Shown: piece after piece, positions 17,763 through 25,441 of the stretch
Numbering within the stretch: position 1 is the stretch's first letter
Layout of the letters: every line of letters begins with the position of its first letter
Source: CAZQQN01 sp964549595
GTDB taxonomy: Bacteria; Bacteroidota; Bacteroidia; CAILMK01; CAYYUA01
Reading direction: 5' to 3'
Length of the DNA: 58,534 bases
NCBI GenBank assembly: GCA_964549595.1
Contig: CAZJWK010000008.1
Span: 1 to 58,534 of the forward strand
Made by a program: the position numbers and the translations under genes
The notes under the pieces: generated by a model
The model's database searches: none
Seen by the model: the letters and a program-made list of their open reading frames with translations, nothing else
Told to the model about the DNA's origin: nothing

Positions 17763-17834
17763 ATGAATACCCTTTCCGGTATTTATTCTCTTATTCTTCC
17801 CTATTGGCCTGTTCATCGTTTATTCATTGTTTAA
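17763..17834 (+). CDS. Possible leader peptide (23 residues)
   Basis: An ATG directly after the expression-platform hairpin opens a 23-codon frame ending in TAA 19 bases before the ATG of the propeller gene. The peptide is hydrophobic in the middle (GIYSLILPYWPVH). No strong ribosome-binding site is visible. It may be chance, or a short upstream frame that couples translation to riboswitch folding. Confidence 0.25.
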   Translation: MNTLSGIYSLILPYWPVHRLFIV

Positions 17835-17853
17835 CCAAAAAATTAAAAAGGTT

Positions 17854-19185
17854 ATGAGTTATTTGAACAGGATTTTATTATTGATTTCAGGCATTTTTGT
17901 TTTTTCAGGGGTTGCAGCCCAGAATCTGGAGTTAAAGAACGCGCTTATTTTAAGTGGTGGAAAATTCGAAACCGGTGCTCCACCTTATCAAGACCGTGCT
18001 TCAGTGGCTGTTTATTCTCCTTCCCAAAAAAATTACGAATTCAAGGATTCCATTTTTGTTGAGTCGGTTCAGGATGCCGTTATTAAAGGAGATCAAGCTT
18101 ATTTGGCGGCACAGGATTCCATCATCCGGTACGACCTGAACAATTTTGAAAGAGTGAAAAATGAGTTGTTTGAAAATTTGCTTTGGTTAAGCTTAAACGA
18201 CAGCTTAATCTTATCGGGCAATCGACCAGGTTTTGTAAACCCGGATCCAGCGTATCCTTTGGTCAACGGTTGGGAATTGCCGGGTTTGGATTCCACCCTT
18301 ACCGTACCAACGGATTCCTTGTACGAAGGGTTAGGAGATGCAACGGTACATAACAATAAGGTTTTTGTTTCTCATAATATGGGTAAGAAAAATGCCCGCT
18401 CTGATTCATTAGGCTTCCTGGGGGTTTATAACCACCAAACCGCAAAATTTGAAAATAATATCCATTTGGATTCCACCGGTGCAGGGATAGGCAGGTTATT
18501 CCAACACCAGGGTAAAATTTACGGGGTTTGTAGCGAATACAATCAACTATTGGAATTTGATCCGGGTAATCAAAGTACCCAATTTCACGATTTTAACCTC
18601 AACTTACCGGTAGGCGTTTTCGATGGCAAATTGTACGGGTATACTGCCAACAGAAAGGTTCAGGCTTATGATTTGGCCGGCAATCAATATGATACCCTCG
18701 GTGTGTCCATTCCAAAAGTTTCCGGAAATTTTATTAATGCTTTCAATTATGACACACTCAATAAACAAATTTACGTGGCTCAGACCAACTACCAGGATAC
18801 GGGCTTTTTAGCCATTTATAATGAAAACGGTAACCTTGATACGTCATTTCAGACCCATGTTTCTCCAAAGGCCATAGCTTTCCATTACCAGGAAACAAAA
18901 GGGTCCGGACGTAAGGAACTTGAAAACCAGCCTAAGTTTGAAGCCACGGTGTACCCCAATCCGGCTCAAAATCGGGTTAATCTTTCTATAGAAAATGACT
19001 GGAAAGGGCCCGTTACCGTTAAAATGGTCAATAATCAAGGCCAAACTGTCATTAAGAATTCCTATGACCGCCTTAAGGGTTCTGAAAGTTACCAATGGCG
19101 AATAAAAAATTGGGAAAGCGGTTTATACTTTATTGAAATTAGTAACCAAAACAGGCAGTCCTCCACGAAATTTATCAAGCAATAA
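17854..19185 (+). CDS. T9SS-sorted beta-propeller-like surface protein
   Basis: The product is about 443 residues. A signal peptide ends GVAAQ. A central repeat region at about 25-340 is made of short beta-strand units such as VAVYSPSQKNYEF, FLGVYNHQTAKFE and IYGVCSEYNQLLEFD, typical of YncE/DUF5074-type propellers. The C-terminal 75 residues are a T9SS type A sorting domain (VYPNPAQNRVNLS, GLYFIEISN). It is the first gene after the cobalamin riboswitch and resembles in plan the BtuG-like lipoprotein at 23084, so a B12-binding role is inferred. The ATG at 17854, preceded by AAAGG, starts a good signal peptide; the in-frame TTG at 17827 does not. Confidence 0.8.
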   Translation: MSYLNRILLLISGIFVFSGVAAQNLELKNALILSGGKFETGAPPYQDRASVAVYSPSQKNYEFKDSIFVESVQDAVIKGDQAYLAAQDSIIRYDLNNFERVKNELFENLLWLSLNDSLILSGNRPGFVNPDPAYPLVNGWELPGLDSTLTVPTDSLYEGLGDATVHNNKVFVSHNMGKKNARSDSLGFLGVYNHQTAKFENNIHLDSTGAGIGRLFQHQGKIYGVCSEYNQLLEFDPGNQSTQFHDFNLNLPVGVFDGKLYGYTANRKVQAYDLAGNQYDTLGVSIPKVSGNFINAFNYDTLNKQIYVAQTNYQDTGFLAIYNENGNLDTSFQTHVSPKAIAFHYQETKGSGRKELENQPKFEATVYPNPAQNRVNLSIENDWKGPVTVKMVNNQGQTVIKNSYDRLKGSESYQWRIKNWESGLYFIEISNQNRQSSTKFIKQ

Positions 19186-19200
19186 ATAAACAACGAATTG

Positions 19201-19233
19201 GGTGATGGGCTAATACCGGCTCATCACCTTTTT
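19201..19233 (+). terminator. Intercistronic terminator or attenuator
   Basis: GGTGATG (19201-19207) pairs with CATCACC (19222-19228), followed by TTTTT. It lies between the first gene of the riboswitch operon and the ATG of the second at 19240. It probably reduces read-through or protects the upstream message end. Confidence 0.65.
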
Positions 19234-19239
19234 ACCATT

Positions 19240-20757
19240 ATGACTGTGTTAAGAAAAATATTTTTTGCCGGCCTCCTCATCCTGATGGGTTGTCCTTCGG
19301 GCTTCACTAATAATCTGAAATTGGAAGGCCTTCAATTGATTGATAGCAGTCATGTTCATTTCAAGGTCAGTTGGTCTCATAGCTGGCAATTAAAAGGGGT
19401 CAAACCCCCTTATAATCATGATGCTGCCTGGATTTTCCTGAAATACAAGAGGACCGGGCAATCCTGGCACCACCTTGAGGTCAGCCCTTCAAAAAGGAAC
19501 CATGATGTTAATGTGCCAGGTTCCCCTAAAATTGGCATCCGCCCTGTTAAAGATCAAAAAGGGATTTTTCTAAAGCGGACAGCAAAGGGAAGCGGTAAAA
19601 TACCCCGGACCGAAATAACCCTTGAACTCGCCAAACCCCTGCCAGAAGGAAGTTATGAGATCAGGATTTTCGGTATAGAAATGGTTTACATTCCCAAGGA
19701 TAGTTTTTATTTGGGTGACCGTACTTCCAATTTCCGCTTTAAAAAGGCCGGCACGGATAATCCTTTTTTAGTGGCAGCGGAAAGCGAGATTTTAACCGGA
19801 AAGCAATCAGGCCGGCTAACGGCCGATAGCCAATACCAACCAGAAGCGAATATTCCCAAAGCTTATCCCAATGGCTTCAGCGATGGTTATGTAATGAAAC
19901 ACGAGATCTCTCAGGAACAATACGTAGATTTTTTAAACACCCTTAGTAAAAAGCAGCAGGCGAACCACATAGAAAGGTCACCATCTGCTGATGCAGGGAC
20001 GTTTGCTTACCGTGGAGGTCCCGGAAACCGGAATGGGATTGTAATAGAAAAGCCGGCTCAGGAGGGTAATCCAGCGCTTTTTGCCTGTGATGTCCAGGAG
20101 GATGAAAGCTTCAATGATCCGGATGATGGCCAGGCCAGGGCATGCAACTTCCTGAAATGGGCAGATCTGTCAGCTTATCTGGATTGGGCTGGTTTAAGGC
20201 CAATGACAGAATTAGAATTCGAGAAAATATGCAGGGGACCTAAAAAGCCTGTCCAAAATGAATTTGCCTGGGGCACCCCGAAGGTTACTGATGCCAATAC
20301 CATCGAAAAAGACGGAACCATTTACGAAAAGGCCGTTGATCCCCTAAGCCCGAACGAAGGAATGGCCAGCCATGGCTACAGAGGGCCAAAGGGACCCCTG
20401 AGAAATGGTTTTGCAGGAAATGACAGTACCGATCGGTTATCAATAGGAGCTTCTTACTATGGGGTTTTAGAAATGAGTGGAAACCTCTGGGAGTTGTGTG
20501 TGGTCACCAATAAAGCAGGCTTAACCTTTAGCGGGAATAATGGAGATGGTGTTTTGGGTAATCAAGGTTATGCCGATGAACCCAATTGGCCGGGAAAAGC
20601 AGGAAAAGGTGCCGGTTTTAGAGGGGGCGCGTGGAATAGTGGCATTATACCGGGATTTAGGGATTTAGCCGTATCTGATCGATTTTATGTCTTTAATGCA
20701 CCTGAAAGACGGCGCAATACCAATGGCGGGCGCGGCTACCGAAGCTTAAAAAAGTAA
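19240..20757 (+). CDS. Secreted SUMF1 (formylglycine-generating-enzyme fold) domain protein
   Basis: The product is about 505 residues. An N-terminal signal is followed by a beta-rich domain (about 25-150, with HFKVSWSHSW) that looks like a fibronectin-type module. The SUMF1/FGE-sulfatase domain runs from about 155 to the end: MVYIPKDSFYLGD, MKHEISQEQYVDFLN, LRPMTELEFEKICRG, MSGNLWELCV, FRGGAWNSG and GGRGYRSL. The paired catalytic cysteines of true formylglycine-generating enzymes are not evident, so an enzymatic role is uncertain and a structural or ligand-binding role is possible. The ATG at 19240 was chosen because the longer frame would run through the upstream terminator hairpin. It sits in the riboswitch-controlled gene run. 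Confidence 0.8.
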   Translation: MTVLRKIFFAGLLILMGCPSGFTNNLKLEGLQLIDSSHVHFKVSWSHSWQLKGVKPPYNHDAAWIFLKYKRTGQSWHHLEVSPSKRNHDVNVPGSPKIGIRPVKDQKGIFLKRTAKGSGKIPRTEITLELAKPLPEGSYEIRIFGIEMVYIPKDSFYLGDRTSNFRFKKAGTDNPFLVAAESEILTGKQSGRLTADSQYQPEANIPKAYPNGFSDGYVMKHEISQEQYVDFLNTLSKKQQANHIERSPSADAGTFAYRGGPGNRNGIVIEKPAQEGNPALFACDVQEDESFNDPDDGQARACNFLKWADLSAYLDWAGLRPMTELEFEKICRGPKKPVQNEFAWGTPKVTDANTIEKDGTIYEKAVDPLSPNEGMASHGYRGPKGPLRNGFAGNDSTDRLSIGASYYGVLEMSGNLWELCVVTNKAGLTFSGNNGDGVLGNQGYADEPNWPGKAGKGAGFRGGAWNSGIIPGFRDLAVSDRFYVFNAPERRRNTNGGRGYRSLKK

Positions 20758-20770
20758 AAAGATTTCTGTT

Positions 20771-21181
20771 ATGCGAAATTTAAAGAAAAGTAAACTTTAC
20801 TTGCTTGCTTTTTTCCTATTTTGCTTTTCTTTTTCCGGTAAAGGGCAGTCGGCTTATTTTGGCGGTAAAGGGGATGGCTACTCCATGGCTACTACAGGCC
20901 AAATTACGTTGGGCACAAAGCAAAACCCCTTAAAAAGTGAATCCATTGACATTACACCCAATCCGGTGCCATCAGGAGAAAAAATAAAGTTGGAAGGGCT
21001 AAATCAGGCCAATCACGCATTTTACCGGATTGTCTCAAATACGGGTAAAATGGTAAAGGAGGGGAAGTTAAACAGCCAAACGCTTGATTCATCAAATATT
21101 CCGCATGGCATCCATGTTTTTTTATTGTATAAGCGCGGGGAGGTTATACGTAAGAAACTGGTTATAACCCCGTCTTTATGA
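20771..21181 (+). CDS. Very short secreted protein with T9SS-like C-terminal domain
   Basis: The product is 136 residues. A signal peptide ends FSGKGQ, then comes a short GG-rich motif, YFGGKGDGYSMAT, seen at the start of many Bacteroidota secreted proteins. Nearly all of the rest (about 60-136) resembles a sorting domain (DITPNPVPSGEKIKL, IPHGIHVFLLYKRGE). There is almost no cargo between the two. The stop overlaps the receptor gene start by 4 bases (ATGA), so the two are translationally coupled. It may be a small partner of the SUMF1 protein or of the receptor. Confidence 0.7.
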   Translation: MRNLKKSKLYLLAFFLFCFSFSGKGQSAYFGGKGDGYSMATTGQITLGTKQNPLKSESIDITPNPVPSGEKIKLEGLNQANHAFYRIVSNTGKMVKEGKLNSQTLDSSNIPHGIHVFLLYKRGEVIRKKLVITPSL

Positions 21182-23103
21182 GCTATTCCAGACCCATATT
21201 GGTACTTTTTTTCTTGTTAGGGCTTTTTACCCGGTTAATGGCGCAATCACCCGATACGTTTCATTTAGACTTGTTCGAGTATAGCGAAAGTTACCAACGG
21301 GATCTCCCCGGACATAAGAAAGAAAATGTGGATTCTCAAACCCTGGATCAATATGATAATCAGAATTTGGCCGATTTGCTTTCTAACCATACGCCTGTTC
21401 ACATCAAGTCTTACGGTTTAGGGGGATTATCGACTCCCACTTTCAGGGGAACGGGCCCTTCCCATACACAGATAGCATGGAATGGTGTTCCTGTTAATTC
21501 CCCCATGAATGGCCTCGTTGACTTAACCCTTTTTCCGGCTAATCTGGTGGACGGCCTGTCCATTGGTTACGGAAATGCTGTTTTAACAAACCGGCCGGGC
21601 GGTCTTGGCGGCAGAATCAATATGACCAATCGGCCCAAGTGGAATCAGCCGTTTCATACCAGTTTGACGCAACATATAGGGAGTTTTGGCAATTATCAAA
21701 CTTTTTCCGAGATTGGGCTGGGAGGCGATTCCTGGCAGAGCCAAAGCCATTTTTACTACCGCACAGCGGAAAATGATTATTCCTATCCCAATCTGGCAAA
21801 GGCCGGCAATCCTACTGAAAAAGAAGACAATGCCGCATTTAACCAATGGGGTATTATGGAGGAGTTTTATGGGAAAATTTCGGAAAAGGATTTTATCTCA
21901 GCGCATGGTTGGTTTCAAAAAACCAACAGGGAATTGCCCAATCCTGTTAACGTAACCGATAAAGCGCAAACTCAGGAAGATCAGCAACTTCGGTCCAGTT
22001 TAAAATGGCGGCATTACTGGAAAGGTGGACGTTTGAAAGCTCAAACCGCATTTTTGGATCAAAAAATACATTACAACGATTCAGTGGCTGGTATTAATGC
22101 CAGGCACCGCTCAAAAAGTTCTTTGAATGAGTTCAATATTCGTCAAAAGCTATTTGAAAACGGCACACTTAGTTCCGGTTTAAGGTTTGATTATCACTGG
22201 GCCAGGTCCAATGGCTATTCAGGTATGAAGGATCAAATGAAGACAGCCATTTACAGCCAATACACCCATAGGTTTTCTCAGACGCTTCAGGGGAATTTGG
22301 GTTTGCAACAGGCATTTATTGATGGTGAAAGGGCTCCTTTTATTCCTTCGATTGGGGTTACCTATAAACCGTTTACCAAAAACCGTTTTTTTATCCGTGG
22401 GGGTTTATCCAGGAACTATAAGGTACCATCCCTGAACGATCTGTATTGGGAAAAAGGCGGCAATCCCTCTCTGGATCCAGAAAAAGGCTGGTCAGAAGAA
22501 ATAGGATTAGGCTATAACCATGAAAAGGTGACCCAATGGTTTAAGCAAATTAAATTGGACTTAACCGGTTTTCGGGGTTTATACGACAATTGGATTATGT
22601 GGACTCCAAACAATTCGGGAATCTGGGAGGCTAAGAATATTGAAAAAGTCTTGACCCGTGGGATTGAGGCCAATTTACTTGGCCGGTTTAAATGGAAAAC
22701 CCTTAAATTTGGCTTTAATGGTCATTATGGTTTTACGCAAACGAAGAATCTTAAAGGTACACAAAACCTGGACGCATCCAAAGGGAAGCAATTGATATAT
22801 GTTCCGTTCCACCAGGCTAATGCCAACTTTTCCGTTAGTTTTAAGGGTTACCGGCTTTTTTACCATCATCATTACACCGGAAAACGTTTTGTTGCCCGGG
22901 ATCACAGTAAGTGGTTGAATGGCTATCAAATAGCCAACTCTGGCTTGAGCAAGGATTTTCATTTAGGAAGGTTTGAAGTGAGCGGTCAATTCCGGGTTGA
23001 AAACCTTTGGGATGTTTACTACGAGGAAATGGCCTGGAGACCAATGCCGGGAAGGTCTTTTCATTTAAAAATTCAATTGAAGTATGCGGAAAAAAGCAAA
23101 TAA
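21178..23103 (+). CDS. TonB-dependent outer-membrane receptor, probable cobalamin transporter
   Basis: The product is 641 residues. A signal peptide ends RLMAQ. A plug domain at about 45-160 carries NLADLLSNHTPVHIKSYG and FRGTGPSHTQIAWNGVPVNSP. The C-terminal barrel contains the SRNYKVPSLNDLYW, GGNPSLDPEKGWSEEIGLGY and RVENLWDVYY motifs usual in BtuB-type receptors. It should import a ligand across the outer membrane using TonB/ExbBD energy. Substrate assignment to B12 rests on the cobalamin riboswitch upstream and the BtuG-like neighbour. It overlaps genes on both sides (4 and 20 bases), a tightly coupled operon. Confidence 0.9.
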   Translation: MSYSRPILVLFFLLGLFTRLMAQSPDTFHLDLFEYSESYQRDLPGHKKENVDSQTLDQYDNQNLADLLSNHTPVHIKSYGLGGLSTPTFRGTGPSHTQIAWNGVPVNSPMNGLVDLTLFPANLVDGLSIGYGNAVLTNRPGGLGGRINMTNRPKWNQPFHTSLTQHIGSFGNYQTFSEIGLGGDSWQSQSHFYYRTAENDYSYPNLAKAGNPTEKEDNAAFNQWGIMEEFYGKISEKDFISAHGWFQKTNRELPNPVNVTDKAQTQEDQQLRSSLKWRHYWKGGRLKAQTAFLDQKIHYNDSVAGINARHRSKSSLNEFNIRQKLFENGTLSSGLRFDYHWARSNGYSGMKDQMKTAIYSQYTHRFSQTLQGNLGLQQAFIDGERAPFIPSIGVTYKPFTKNRFFIRGGLSRNYKVPSLNDLYWEKGGNPSLDPEKGWSEEIGLGYNHEKVTQWFKQIKLDLTGFRGLYDNWIMWTPNNSGIWEAKNIEKVLTRGIEANLLGRFKWKTLKFGFNGHYGFTQTKNLKGTQNLDASKGKQLIYVPFHQANANFSVSFKGYRLFYHHHYTGKRFVARDHSKWLNGYQIANSGLSKDFHLGRFEVSGQFRVENLWDVYYEEMAWRPMPGRSFHLKIQLKYAEKSK

Positions 23104-24202
23104 AAACGTAATTTACTTTTTGTTTTTATTTGTTTCCCTGGGTATCCTGGCATGTGAAAAAGATGAACCGAAAGGGGTACAGACAGAAGAAAACCCGGGT
23201 GAAACTGACAATAATGATTCCGGTGATAATGATACGGCCGGTAATTATGAAGGAGCCAGTGCTGTTTACATTATCAATGAAGGTACTGCCAATTATGGAA
23301 ATGCCTCTTTGACAGAATATAAATTGCCGGATAAGGAGGTTTTCAGGGAGGTTTTCCGTAATCAAAACGGCAGACCGCTTGGGGATGTGTTCCAATCCAT
23401 GTTTTTCTTTAATAACCGGGCCTATTTGGTCGTTAACAAATCCGGTAAAATAGAAGGGGTGCATTCCAAAAACTTCCAATCTAAGGGAACTATAAAGGGT
23501 TTGCCCTCACCCCGCTACTTAATGGCTTTAAGTGATGGAACCGGGTATGTCAGTAATTTTACACTGGGCAATCAATCCGAAATAAGCATTGTGGACCTTA
23601 ATACTTACCAAAAAATAGACGCTATTAAAACAGGTGGCTGGACTGAGCAGCAGGTTTTAGCTAATGGACTTATATGGGTTGCTGAGGTGGATTTAGGGGC
23701 ATTATTGGTGATTGATCCCGCTAAAGATGCCATAATGGATACTTTGAGATTGCAAAAGCAAGTAAAAGAGGTGGTTAAGGATCGGCAGGGAAAGTTATGG
23801 ACATTGTCCAACGGAGGATTAAATAATGAACACAAACCCATATTGTATCGAATAAATCCGGTTAAGCGGAAAATTATGGAAAAATACTTTTTCAAGAAAA
23901 ATACGCAACCTTCGGATTTAACGTTTAACAAAGCAAAAGACACTTTATACTTTCTTAAAGATGGTATTTACCGCATGAGCATAAATGCTATTCAATTGCC
24001 ATCAAAGCCGTTGGTTAAAGAAAAAGGGGATCGTAATTTTTACGGCTTGGGGGTCGATCCTTTTAGCGGGAGAATTTTCGCTTCGGATGCCCTTGATTAC
24101 GTTCAGAGGGGTTTGGTGTTCACTTATTCTTCCGGAGAAGGTAATGCGATTGATACCCTAAAAGCGGGAATTATTCCAAGGAAATTTATTTTTGTTAAGT
24201 AG
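23084..24202 (+). CDS. BtuG-like (DUF5074/YncE) beta-propeller lipoprotein
   Basis: The product is 372 residues. The signal peptide ends GILACEKDEPK, a lipobox followed by acidic residues that favours surface display. After a Glu/Asn/Asp linker, the propeller starts with VYIINEGTANYGNASLTEY, the usual DUF5074 opening. Propeller repeats follow, for example YVSNFTLGNQSEISIVDLN and IWVAEVDLGALLVIDPA. In Bacteroides, BtuG proteins of this type sit next to BtuB and bind cobalamin very tightly on the cell surface. Here the gene overlaps the receptor by 20 bases under a cobalamin riboswitch, so the same role is strongly suggested but not shown. Confidence 0.85.
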   Translation: MRKKANKNVIYFLFLFVSLGILACEKDEPKGVQTEENPGETDNNDSGDNDTAGNYEGASAVYIINEGTANYGNASLTEYKLPDKEVFREVFRNQNGRPLGDVFQSMFFFNNRAYLVVNKSGKIEGVHSKNFQSKGTIKGLPSPRYLMALSDGTGYVSNFTLGNQSEISIVDLNTYQKIDAIKTGGWTEQQVLANGLIWVAEVDLGALLVIDPAKDAIMDTLRLQKQVKEVVKDRQGKLWTLSNGGLNNEHKPILYRINPVKRKIMEKYFFKKNTQPSDLTFNKAKDTLYFLKDGIYRMSINAIQLPSKPLVKEKGDRNFYGLGVDPFSGRIFASDALDYVQRGLVFTYSSGEGNAIDTLKAGIIPRKFIFVK

Positions 24203-24236
24203 CATGTTTTAAATTTTTTAATTTTTGAGTTAAAAG

Positions 24237-24947
24237 ATGAGTCATATGAAGCTAAAAAAAATTTTATTAGGGGTTTGGGTTTTCTCCCTTTTTGCGCAAA
24301 TGGGATTGGCTCAGGAAGGGGGTGTTAACAAAGCAAAACTTATTATCACCTTAACGGATCTTCAAAATAATCCCTTACCCAATAAAACCTTGGTAGTGAC
24401 GAGGAAGGGTAAAGAAGAGGAAAATGAATACAAAGGGAAAACCAATAAAAAAGGGAAAGTCACTATTCATGTCCCTAAAGGGAATAGTTACAAGGTGATA
24501 TACCGGGCTGTGACCGGTCCTGTTGAGTTCAAGAGTTTTGAAATTCCTGATAGACGCGGGCATTTAACTTATAAATTTACAGCCCGTCACCAGAAAAGGA
24601 AAAACAAAATTTATACCCTGGAAAATGTGTACTTTGATACGGATAAAGCCACACTCCGTTCTTCTTCTTTTGATGCGTTGAACAACCTTTTAAAAGCCAT
24701 GCAAACAAATCCTGATATGAAAGTTGAGGTAGGCGGTCATACGGATAACAGAGGAAAATCCGAATACAACATGAAGCTTTCCCGGAAGAGGGCTGAAAGC
24801 GTTAAAAATTACTTGGTTGAACATGGCATTGACCCGGAACGAATCAAGACAAAAGGATACGGGGAATCTGATCCGGTGGCTACTAACAAGACCGAACAAG
24901 GTCGGCAAAAAAACAGGCGGATGGAGGTGAAGATTTTACAAGAGTAA
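24237..24947 (+). CDS. OmpA-family protein
   Basis: The product is 236 residues. A signal peptide ends QMGLAQ. A small beta domain at about 30-115 (KLIITLTDLQNNPLPNKTLVV) looks like a carboxypeptidase regulatory-like or transthyretin-like fold. The OmpA C-terminal peptidoglycan-binding domain at about 125-236 has VYFDTDKATLRSSSF, GHTDNRGKSEYN and LSRKRAESVKNYL. It lies 34 bases after the BtuG-like gene on the same strand, so it may belong to the riboswitch operon. A second in-frame ATG at 24246 is an equally good start. Confidence 0.85.
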   Translation: MSHMKLKKILLGVWVFSLFAQMGLAQEGGVNKAKLIITLTDLQNNPLPNKTLVVTRKGKEEENEYKGKTNKKGKVTIHVPKGNSYKVIYRAVTGPVEFKSFEIPDRRGHLTYKFTARHQKRKNKIYTLENVYFDTDKATLRSSSFDALNNLLKAMQTNPDMKVEVGGHTDNRGKSEYNMKLSRKRAESVKNYLVEHGIDPERIKTKGYGESDPVATNKTEQGRQKNRRMEVKILQE

Positions 24948-24949
24948 CG

Positions 24950-25360
24950 CTACTTGGCTTTCCTAAATTGTCGGTCCAGGCTGTAACGACCTCCACCAAT
25001 CAGGACCAGGCTAATGAAAACAATGGCATTGGTTAACGGGTGGTAGAAGCTCTCACCTTCAACAGCATGTTTAGCAACAGCGACAATCATGGTAATAGCC
25101 ATGAGCACTCCGGCAATCCTGACATAAAGGCCTGCAATAAGTAATATGCCTCCAAGGAATTCAGCAATGGCTGCCATAAACCCAAAAAATGTGGGAAGAA
25201 AAGTTATGCCTACATAAGTGGTGGCTTCCCCAATTTTAGTCCATGTTTCAGGTCCGCCGGTAATTTTCGGGTAGCCATGCAGGACAAATAGAATGCCTAT
25301 GCCTATCCTTAGGAGCAATAACCCTGAATGGCCTTGTTTACCGATGCTTTTTTTACTCAT
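24950..25360 (-). CDS. DoxX family membrane protein
   Basis: The product is 136 residues with four predicted membrane segments (about 14-30, 52-75, 80-98, 108-128). The opening LLLRIGIGILFVLHGYPKITGG and the middle GFMAAIAEFLGGILLIAGLYVR are typical of the DoxX/SURF4 family. Members are inner-membrane proteins, some linked to redox or thiosulfate metabolism, but the role here is unknown. It is convergent with the OmpA gene, with two bases between stop codons. Confidence 0.85.
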   Translation of the reverse strand: MSKKSIGKQGHSGLLLLRIGIGILFVLHGYPKITGGPETWTKIGEATTYVGITFLPTFFGFMAAIAEFLGGILLIAGLYVRIAGVLMAITMIVAVAKHAVEGESFYHPLTNAIVFISLVLIGGGRYSLDRQFRKAK

Positions 25361-25441
25361 AAATTTTCTCGATTTTAAGAAATATTTCGTACGCTATTTT
25401 TATGCCAAATTAACCGCTATTAACCCAAATAGTGAAGCTGT

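Noticed and set aside
19240..20757. SUMF1-domain protein as a true formylglycine-generating enzyme
   Set aside because: No sulfatase gene is nearby and the catalytic Cys pair is not evident, so only the fold is claimed.
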